In this document: piece by piece, positions 1 to 17,828 of the stretch
How positions within the stretch are numbered: the stretch's first letter is position 1
Layout of the letters: each line of letters starts with the position of its first letter
DNA from: Phoronis ovalis
Lineage: Eukaryota > Phoronida > Phoronidae
NCBI GenBank assembly: GCA_028565635.1
Contig: JAOXYB010019560.1
Span: 1-17,828, forward strand
Length of the DNA: 17,828 nucleotides
Direction of reading: 5' to 3'
The notes under the pieces: generated by a model
What the model was told of the DNA's origin: nothing
Database searches by the model: none
Seen by the model: only the letters and a program-made list of their open reading frames with translations
Position numbers and translations under genes: made by a program

Positions 1-389
1 AGGAATTACATAGATTTCGAAGTTTGGGCACTTTCACTGTAATTGGCTATGTAAGTTTCCATGACTGTTCGCGCAGCACACAAGTCGAATTATCAAGAGC
101 TAGCTAGTGCAGAACGTCATGATTCATGACACCAGGACTATCCAGAACTGAATGTGACAGTAAGAATTCCCTGGGGAGAAAAGTAGAAAAGAAAATAACT
201 CGCTATTTGCTTATAAGAGGCAAGTAAATAAAGCTTGCTGCTCGCATTTAACAGTCCTGGACAATGGATGCTCGCTGCTCGGACTTAACAGACCAAATGC
301 TCACTGCTCGCGATACCCCCCCTACAGCCCCCCTAAATGAATGAAGTAAGTTTTTAAATAATACACTTGGAATAGTTGAGAATATTTAC
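1..389. other. NDUFAF5 intron sequence after exon 7
   Basis: Apart from the repeat at 233-313, this stretch holds nothing coding that I can support. I looked on the minus strand for the expected final NDUFAF5 exon (RGSATVSF-type residues after an acceptor in phase 0) and found none. It is probably the last intron running off the window. Confidence 0.5.
233..313. repeat. Degenerate tandem motif left of NDUFAF5 exon 7
   Basis: TGCTGCTCGCATTTAACAG (~236-254), TGCTCGCTGCTCGGACTTAACAG (269-291) and TGCTCACTGCTCGCGA (298-313) are three imperfect copies at roughly 29-37 bp spacing, with higher GC than the surroundings. They may be the end of a repeat element that continues to the C-runs at 315-333. 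Confidence 0.5.
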
Positions 390-3373
390 CTGTGAAGGGT
401 CTGGTTTCCAACCAATCATATACAAAATTTGGTAAGTTGCAGGCATAGTTCCATCTTCATTTCCATACATTTCTGCAATGAATATTTATGGAAAGTCTGG
501 CTTAATGAGTAACTGTTACACAATTGGCACTTTTTTAATTTAAAATGGCATTTTCTTGCATGTGAAAATTTTGGATCTAAGTATGGCTGCAAATGTAATA
601 TATTAAAATAAGAGTGTGTAAAAAAATGAATATTAATTTCGGGATTTTGATTAAAATCGCTCATTTTTTCCCTCTATTTATTAAAACTAGCCGAATATTT
701 TAAAATTAAAGATTTACAGCTTTGTGAAATAATGCATAGTTTTTAACCCAAGCTCTATCAAAATAACAAGTCCAAATTTAATTAAGAAAAGGAAAGGGTA
801 TTAATTTCACCTTTGTATAAGGAAGCAGCTGCATTCATTGTGTCTCTATGCAGATGAGACTTTCTTTTTAATGAACAGTTATTTTCACCCATTCCTAAAA
901 AACATAATATTAAACAATTAATTAATTTTGGAACTTTATAACACTTGATTTTGACGTTGTCTAGTTAATATCCATTTTTACATAGCTAGAAACATTTCAC
1001 TTTTGTACACTATTTAATACATATTTTACAATAGGACTAGTATCAGAATCTCAGAAAAATGTGCATGATTGCATGGATTCCCACCATAAAATCTCTGAAT
1101 TAACTGTACACTCATGGCATGGTTTTTATTAATACCTTTTAAGTCTTGCATTAGTTCAAACATGCTTGGATAATTTACAACAATTTCATCAATATCCATC
1201 GTCAGCATGGTATACCCAGCACGATTTAACAAGTTTCCTAAATCTGTGACATCAGTAAACGGTGAAATATGAGCTGCAAAACCCTGTAAAAAATTATAAA
1301 GCATTATGTGAAATTTTGAAATCATATAAATGTGATGCAATACAACTGTCAGGCATGTAATAATGAATACTCCTCTTAAATATACTTTAAATGCATATAA
1401 TAGGAATAGGTAAATTTGCTATATGTACAAAAATATAATTAAAAACTCATCTATTTAGTGTGATACAGAAACAGCACAGAGTTTAGAAATACATAATCAA
1501 TAAAACAATAAAAAGAGTTTTATGTCCCTTTGGCAAATAGCAAACTTACTCCTTCTCTTTCTGTTTCTGCTAGCTGCAATGACACTCTAAGTTCAAACAA
1601 TGTGTCACCACCCCACATAGCACCAATTAAAACTCCATCTGGTTTCAAGGCATTATGAATTTGCCTCAAGGTACCCGGTAAATCATTTACCCAGTGTAAA
1701 CTGAAATATATTTTTAAAAGTACCTAAGTAGTTGTGAGATTATTAGGTGCAGAAATAAGTTTGAATTACTTTAAAAATTAATAGTTATAGTAAAATGTTT
1801 TGTTTTAAATAGCAGAGGATATGGCATTACTTGAGATGCAGGTAACAGACCTAATACCCGAGACTATACAATCAAACATATATGAAGATATTGTTACTTA
1901 AAGCCCTAAACATTAGTCAGTTAATTCTCTTCTCTTTCTATGCTTATACCATCGATCTAACTCATAAAGAAGCACAGGTTTCTAATCTCATTGGCATGTC
2001 TAAATGCTTCCTGTTCCACAGTATGAATTTTTCTAAACTGACAGCAATAATGTGAACATAGATCTTAATACCTTAGACTGCTAACTACAAGGTCTAATGA
2101 ATTTTTTTCAAATGGCAAATATTCTTCATCAACAACTTGTTTGACTGTTGGTACTTCAGGCGATACTTCAGCTTGCTCCTAAAAGGGACATAGGTATCAG
2201 GTTGGTTCCCAGGGGGGCAGTCAATACAAAAGTGGGTACGCATGTTCCAACAAAATTTCACGTGAAAGGGTATGTTTTTGGAACCGCCGATACGTAACGC
2301 ACCTAGGGTCTGTTTTTTAGCTAAAATTACGAAAAGGGGTGGATTTTAGGAGGTGTGACACTTCGTTAGGGGTGTTTTTCCAAAAGTCACTTCCTTAGGA
2401 GTGTATTTTTTCAAAAAAATCACTTCCTTAGAGGTGTATTTTTTGCAGAATTTCACTTAATTCGTTAGGACCTTTTTTGAAAACCCATGTTGGAACATGG
2501 GTACCCACTTTCACACTGACTGCCCTCCCCCAGAGGTTGGTTAAGGAACATTCATAAAGCAATGCTCCAATGGTCTTAGTTTCTTATTGTCAAGTTAAAA
2601 ATCTATAAATATTTCTTGTGGCAATTTGCTTTGATATTTATATGAAAACAGTTTTTGGAAAAATAAATATATTAGAAGATACGACCATTCTTTTGTTGTT
2701 GAATAATATTATTTTTATTGCTGTTAGTTGCCTGTTAATATATCATTACTTATTATTCAGTAAACTTACCAGCACTTTCTCGGCCATATCTGTCATGTAC
2801 AATTTTTCTACCATGTCACTTGTTATATGCTTGGAGACATGACCTCGTCCACAGCCTAAGTCGACAGCTACTTTAAATTTCCTAAAAGGTTTTATATTTT
2901 TTGCAGTTAACAATTTTGTTTTGAATTATTGTCCAGGAATTAGTTGCACACATGCATGTATAGCTAAAGATGGTAACAAATCGTTATAAAATTCACAAAG
3001 ACATAAGTGGCGTAACAGCAAATAAATATACAGCATTAATTGGATACAACACCAACCTTTTAATATCACATATTCTATCCGCCATTCTAAACCCAATCTC
3101 TTCTTTTATGTAATCATATACCTTGTAATCGTCTAATAAAGCAGTCCTGTTTCGTTGCAGTCTTTTAGCATTTCTATCAAATACTGTCATTATTGCTTCG
3201 GGCCGTGCTTTCATTCCTCCGTTACTCTGATTTCTTCTCGGAATTTCAGCCCAGGGGCAAGTGTAATTGTAGTGGTTGATACAACAGTGGATCTTCGTAA
3301 AACACAAGCGTCTTCTACAGAAACTACCTAGTGTCATGCTATTTTTCGCTAGTGTTTGTATTCCTTGCATCAT
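390..3373 (-). CDS. NDUFAF5: NDUFAF5, complex I assembly arginine hydroxylase (3' end outside window)
   Basis: A class I SAM-methyltransferase-fold protein of the mitochondrial matrix. The family is known to hydroxylate an arginine of complex I subunit NDUFS7 during early assembly. Seven exons join in frame with GT-AG borders: 3057-3373, 2770-2881, 2072-2178, 1550-1700, 1136-1283, 811-894 and 390-472, giving 334 codons. The first ~30 residues are Arg/Lys-rich without acids (CRRRLCFTK), as in a mitochondrial presequence. Next come [11 protein letters not shown] (~65-75) and the SAM-binding [10 protein letters not shown] (110-119). Then [12 protein letters not shown] (~176-187), [25 protein letters not shown], and near the end [15 protein letters not shown]. 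All match human NDUFAF5 (345 aa) as I remember it. The start is the first of two adjacent ATGs; an in-frame TAA lies upstream. Exon 7 ends in phase 0 at a GTAAAT donor. The expected C-terminal ~25-30 residues (RGSATVSF-like) are not found in 1-389, so the last exon should lie off the left edge. Identity is very secure; the exon borders are inferred. Confidence 0.94.
2200..2207 (+). repeat. Left target-site duplication GGTTGGTT
   Basis: This 8-bp direct repeat matches 2535-2542 exactly and immediately borders the inverted-repeat element between them. It is the footprint expected of a cut-and-paste insertion with an 8-bp stagger. Confidence 0.75.
2208..2534. mobile_element. Non-autonomous DNA transposon (MITE, possibly hAT-like) in NDUFAF5 intron 2
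   Basis: A 327-bp insertion with terminal inverted repeats of about 40 bp. The left end reads GGGGGGCAGTCA, then AAAGTGGGTACGCATG and TTCCAACA. The reverse complement of the right end reads GGGGGAGGGCAGTCA, then AAAGTGGGTACCCATG and TTCCAACA. It is flanked by an exact 8-bp direct repeat GGTTGGTT at 2200-2207 and 2535-2542, the expected target-site duplication. An 8-bp duplication and a CAGGGG-type terminus fit the hAT superfamily, though the outermost two or three bases of the two ends do not pair. The element has no coding capacity, and its interior is filled by a 33-bp tandem repeat. On the transcribed strand it ends 29 bases before the first base of NDUFAF5 exon 3. Confidence 0.85.
2359..2480. 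repeat. About four tandem copies of a ~33-bp unit inside the MITE
   Basis: Copies begin at 2359, 2388, 2421 and 2454. Each starts CACTT, continues with a CTTAGG/GTTAGG-like core and GGTGTATTTTTT, and ends in an A-rich stretch. The middle two copies are 33 bp each and nearly identical. The first is shortened (29 bp) and the last is diverged. Variation in copy number would make this a length-polymorphic site. Confidence 0.8.
2535..2542 (+). repeat. Right target-site duplication GGTTGGTT
   Basis: Exact partner of the copy at 2200-2207. Both copies are intact, which suggests an insertion that is not very old. Confidence 0.75.
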
Positions 3374-4120
3374 TGTGTTAATATTCGTTGAGAATGGTAA
3401 CGATGTCCTACATTATTTAGTACATAAACAATCAAACATAAAAGACGGAATCATAATTACCAAGGCCGCGGCCATTTTGGAAGTTCCCGGATGTCTATAT
3501 AGTTGCTTGAGGTAGTTACGTATTTTATAAAACTAATTTCGTTGCGACGATAGGTGGATTTTGTAAAATAAAGAAACAGATAAATGTGCGTTTTTCCTAA
3601 GTTGACCTAAAATAATAAATTTTTTAAATGTGCTATACAAATCGAAGTTCGGATGAATGACAGTGCGACATCTAGTGGGTAATAAAACTAGGATTGCTTG
3701 CAATGTACCGTACTTTCTGTAACAACCTTTCAAAGATAAAAAATTCTTTTCTAATCTATTTAACGATAGTTAAAAACTTGAAACTTTTGTGAGGTTCCTT
3801 TTTGTATTTGAAATCGATTTTTTTTATTAGAAAGCATAAATCTTAAAAAATAAAATGCAGGCGTTTTCAGATTAGAATCCATCCGCCTTTTAAGGTGTTA
3901 CCTATTAAAACAACCAAAAGTCAAGTAAGAAAAACAAACATTACCCAAGAAAGATGGATCTTGGAGCAGATCAAGGATTGGTATTCCGATGTTGGCTAAG
4001 TCCAGTTAAATCAGGTTTCTTTGAGCTATTGATTACAACGGCCAAAAAAGAAAATTTGGCAAAAATCAAAATGGAATAATTACCACATTGAAAAAGTTTC
4101 TAACAAGAACAAGGGTACAC
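3374..4120 (-). promoter_or_regulatory. NDUFAF5 5' flank with a YY1/TISU-like element
   Basis: Spacer between the inferred SPAST poly(A) site and the NDUFAF5 start codon. The clearest element is on the minus strand at about 3466-3477, CAAAATGGCCGC, inside a GC-rich palindrome (GGCCGCGGCC, 3464-3473) that stands out against AT-rich surroundings. It resembles the YY1 site AAnATGGCGGC and the TISU initiator SAASATGGCGGC, which is frequent in nuclear genes for mitochondrial proteins. The rest of the spacer, from about 3490 to 4120, is AT-rich with no gene or motif that I recognise. Confidence 0.45.
3413..3475 (-). other. Upstream ORF of 20 codons before NDUFAF5
   Basis: An ATG at 3473-3475 in strong context (AAAATGG) opens a 20-codon frame beginning MAAALVIM and ending TAA at 3413-3415, about 40 bases before the main start. 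If the transcript starts upstream of it, the frame would be a translated uORF. If the motif is only a promoter YY1 site, it may not be in the mRNA. A GTAATT after codon 5 could act as a splice donor, but splicing from it to the AG just downstream gives an early stop, so I do not use it. Confidence 0.3.
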
Positions 4121-4685
4121 TGTTTTTTTTTGCAATGTATTTTATTTTACAAAATCAAGTATTGTATAACAAAGAAAACAACATTAAACATAAAAACAAT
4201 CATTAATTAAATAGCAAGTTGTTTGGCTTAAGACAATAAACATTGAACACCATTATGTGCATATCTATAAATGAAACATAAACATAAGAAGAATTCTAGA
4301 ATAAAACTTGACGTTTTTCCCCAAGCACTCCATTAACATCACAACATACTATATATTCTGTTATGAAATGGAATAATTAGGCTAATGATTGCATAACAAA
4401 ACTGCATACTAAAAACAAATAACTGTTCTTCCATTGTAGACATTTTTTGATCAGCATTCAAATTTTAGCTATAGATACTTGCACGTTTTTTAGAAAACAT
4501 TTGGTGTTTGGCAAAATAAATGTCATTATTAAATTATAATTCAAAACTGATCAGCACAACAAAGTTTATCAGTAAAAAAGACAATCAATACGTTAAAGAA
4601 TGTATACAAATATGACTATATATAAAATCTAATATACAATTTACATTATGCGTAGGTGTAAATAATGTTTTAATTAAGATGCATA
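4121..4685 (-). other. SPAST 3' UTR
   Basis: The stop codon TGA is at 4686-4688. On the minus strand the only AATAAA downstream lies at 4141-4146. It is followed by an A-run near the likely cleavage point (~4121-4131) and then a GT-rich stretch, the usual animal arrangement. The UTR would be about 565 bases, AT-rich, with no further structure that I recognise. Confidence 0.6.
4141..4146 (-). terminator. SPAST polyadenylation signal AATAAA
   Basis: Canonical hexamer on the minus strand (TTTATT on plus), about 540 bases past the stop. It is followed within 10-20 bases by an A-tract and a downstream GTGTACCCTTGTTCTTGTT element. No other AATAAA occurs between it and the stop codon. Confidence 0.6.
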
Positions 4686-16320
<11,635 letters not shown>

Positions 16321-16452
16321 TTGAATGCCGCCATTACCCAAAATCTAAATATACAAGTCACGTGTTCCTTGGAATTCTATTTAGGTCATGACGTCGTGTT
16401 ATTAGGGAATTCCTTGTTTTTGTTTACCACGTGTTTTGAATAAAAAAATGGA

Positions 16453-16479
16453 GTAACGTTGTTTACAATAAAACGTTAC
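16453..16479. repeat. Perfect 8-bp inverted repeat GTAACGTT ... AACGTTAC
   Basis: Arms at 16453-16460 and 16472-16479 with an 11-base spacer. It lies in the divergent promoter, so it could bind a dimeric factor or form a hairpin in the pseudokinase 5' UTR. The arms are short, so the evidence is modest. Confidence 0.45.
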
Positions 16480-16596
16480 AAAAACAAACGTAGTTCTGTC
16501 TTAGTAAGAAGAAGGCATCGACGACGTTGGTTACATACATACATTTTTCTCCAAAACAAGAAGCGAAGCATTTAATTTAAAGAGCTTTTGAAAAGG

Positions 16597-16608
16597 ATGG
16601 TCTACTGA
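16597..16608 (+). other. Minimal uORF (Met-Val-Tyr-stop) before the pseudokinase start
   Basis: AGGATGG is a strong Kozak context. The frame is ATG GTC TAC TGA and stops 4 bases before the main ATG at 16613. If it is in the transcript, it would require leaky scanning or reinitiation and could restrain translation of the pseudokinase. The transcript start is unknown. Confidence 0.4.
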
Positions 16609-16612
16609 GGAG

Positions 16613-17824
16613 ATGACTCATCTTGAAAATCAAAACTCGACTGCATTGAAAAATAACTACAATTCATTTTGTAGTGGTCCGTTGCCACTGTTATATTTGT
16701 GTAGACAATCTGTTTTAAAATCGGTTGGGTTGTACAATGTGAAGGACATAAGCTGTTTACCAGTTCCACCTATAATTCAGAACTTTCTTAAAACGATTTC
16801 TGTGCCTCATGATTTCAATTTGGACTACTCGACTTATATGTCCTATAATATTCGATTTGCTCATCATCCACATCATCAAATTCATCAGGTGCATGCCGCT
16901 AAATGCCTGATAGATGGATCGGATGTATTAATCAAGACACAACAAATGAATAAAGAATGCAGAACATGCCAAATTATGGGAACCAAGATGGAATCGTCAT
17001 GCAGCAGTGAAAAATGGGAAAACTTGAAACATCCGAATTTGATGAATTGTATCACAATTTTTAAATCGCACGAGTGCGATCTAATATGCTACGTATTAGA
17101 TTTTCCTTTAATAAACTTGCAAGAATACATACATAGGTGTTATAACAAAGATGTCATTATACCCGAGTATCTACTTTGGAGCACAATGTCAAAGCTTTGT
17201 TCAGTATATCATTACCTCCAACACCAGAAATTAGAGTTACAATTAATCGAACCAAAAAATATAACTATCAATCGAAAGGGTGAAATTAAACTGGAAAATT
17301 TGCTGCTTTATCTGTCCAGGGATGGCGAATATAGTTACAGAGTCGGGGTAACTGTGACAACACTTTATAAACCGCCTGAGGCATTTGCATTGATACGTCA
17401 TCCAAATTCTATTGTTTGGATAATTGCTGCAATAATTTATGAACTTGCTACTAAGAAAACTGCTAGGTCCATAGTACCATCATACACTAATGTACGAACC
17501 GTACATCACAGGGCAACTGTGCTTTGTTCTTCTTCCAAGTGGGATAAAATGATGTGCACATACAATAGAGACAGTTTGGGTGCTACTTTAACAAAGCCAA
17601 TGACGCCACAATACAGCAATTCCCTTGATTTAATCATTTTATCGTGTCTTAATGAAAACCCAAGTGAACGACCATGTATTCAGAATCTGATGGAAATTTC
17701 AAACGGCATGATACAGGATTTGGAATTCAATTATCACGGTCCAAGAACATTATTAGAATTGATGCAAGAAATTAGTGAAGAAGATCATTTTGAGCCAGCC
17801 TCAAACATCACTACAGAAGTTTAA
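16613..17824 (+). CDS. SOCS-box protein with a degenerate protein kinase domain (intronless pseudokinase)
   Basis: A single uninterrupted 403-codon ORF ending in TAA. An in-frame TGA lies just upstream, so ATG 16613 is the first possible start; -3 is G. Residues ~22-61 form a SOCS box: BC-box PLLYLCRQSV (fits [TSPA]LxxxCxxx[AILV]) and Cul5 box LPVPPIIQNFL. SOCS boxes recruit elongin B/C and Cullin-5. Residues ~78-365 read as a protein kinase: VLIK Lys (K108), LKHPNL, hinge VLDFP, APE-like YKPPEAF (PPE 254-256), and NPSERP with the conserved Arg353. The catalytic HRD is LQL (209-211), DFG is NLL (229-231), and the Asp of DxWSxG is Ile267, so catalysis is very unlikely. The overall style (YHYLQ, TTLYKPPE, YELAT) resembles NEK/TKL-type kinases, but I cannot place it in a named family. 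It sits head-to-head with SPAST. Inferred role: a CRL5 substrate receptor using the dead kinase fold for binding. The absence of introns, unlike its neighbours, hints at retroposition, but no poly(A) tail can be checked because the window ends 4 bases after the stop. Confidence 0.85.
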   Translation: MTHLENQNSTALKNNYNSFCSGPLPLLYLCRQSVLKSVGLYNVKDISCLPVPPIIQNFLKTISVPHDFNLDYSTYMSYNIRFAHHPHHQIHQVHAAKCLIDGSDVLIKTQQMNKECRTCQIMGTKMESSCSSEKWENLKHPNLMNCITIFKSHECDLICYVLDFPLINLQEYIHRCYNKDVIIPEYLLWSTMSKLCSVYHYLQHQKLELQLIEPKNITINRKGEIKLENLLLYLSRDGEYSYRVGVTVTTLYKPPEAFALIRHPNSIVWIIAAIIYELATKKTARSIVPSYTNVRTVHHRATVLCSSSKWDKMMCTYNRDSLGATLTKPMTPQYSNSLDLIILSCLNENPSERPCIQNLMEISNGMIQDLEFNYHGPRTLLELMQEISEEDHFEPASNITTEV

Positions 17825-17828
17825 TATA

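Larger units (their letters stand above)
16321..16612. promoter_or_regulatory. Divergent promoter between SPAST and the SOCS-box pseudokinase
   Basis: Only 292 bp separate the two head-to-head start codons. On the plus strand: TCACGTG E-box (16358-16364), TGACGTC CRE/ATF-like half-palindrome (16389-16395) and a second CACGTG (16428-16433), spaced about 30-40 bp apart. An 8-bp perfect inverted repeat follows at 16453-16479. On the minus strand AATGGCGGC (YY1 core) overlaps the SPAST 5' region at 16327-16335. CACGTG sites are bound by USF, MYC/MAX and MiT/TFE factors. Shared use by both genes is inferred from spacing only; no TATA box is evident at a fixed distance. Confidence 0.6.

Noticed and set aside
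3276-3733. Small frames around the NDUFAF5 start (plus 3276-3515, minus 3533-3733)
   Set aside because: The first is antisense to exon 1. The second has no homology that I can see and no splice link to NDUFAF5.
16321-16341. Spastin start at 16341 (seven residues longer)
   Set aside because: The codon there is TTG, not ATG, and the next in-frame upstream stop is a TAG two codons earlier. In an animal gene the first in-frame ATG, at 16318-16320, is preferred.

Overview
This window is nuclear DNA of an animal, most likely an AT-rich invertebrate. The phylum cannot be fixed from the sequence. The evidence is two intron-rich genes with GT-AG splice sites and animal-type proteins (spastin; the complex I assembly factor NDUFAF5) plus a protein carrying a SOCS box. 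There is no bacterial operon structure, CRISPR array, rRNA or recognisable tRNA.

Layout from left to right: (1) 1-389 is non-coding and contains a small degenerate repeat. (2) 390-3373, minus strand, is NDUFAF5: seven exons that splice in frame, with the final C-terminal exon(s) beyond the left edge. Its second intron carries a 327-bp non-autonomous DNA transposon with terminal inverted repeats and an 8-bp target-site duplication. (3) 3374-4120 holds the NDUFAF5 promoter/5' UTR and the spacer. (4) 4121-16320, minus strand, is a complete spastin (SPAST) gene: 12 coding exons, 619 residues, hydrophobic hairpin + MIT + microtubule-binding linker + AAA ATPase, with a 3' UTR and one clear poly(A) signal. 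Its first intron is about 4.9 kb and holds repeat debris. (5) 16321-16612 is a compact divergent promoter with two CACGTG E-boxes and a CRE-like site. (6) 16613-17824, plus strand, is an intronless 403-residue gene.

The intronless gene is the most unusual item. It has an N-terminal SOCS box (elongin BC box plus LPxP Cul5 box) followed by a protein kinase fold whose HRD and DFG motifs are destroyed, so it should be a pseudokinase. The inferred role is a Cullin-5 substrate receptor that uses a dead kinase fold as its binding module. I do not recognise a named family for it.

The genes are not an operon. NDUFAF5 acts in mitochondria (arginine hydroxylation of the complex I subunit NDUFS7) and spastin severs microtubules at membranes. 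They are simply tandem neighbours. SPAST and the pseudokinase gene share a head-to-head promoter and could be co-regulated. All exon borders were set by hand from splice signals, reading phase and remembered homology. No alignment or database search was run.
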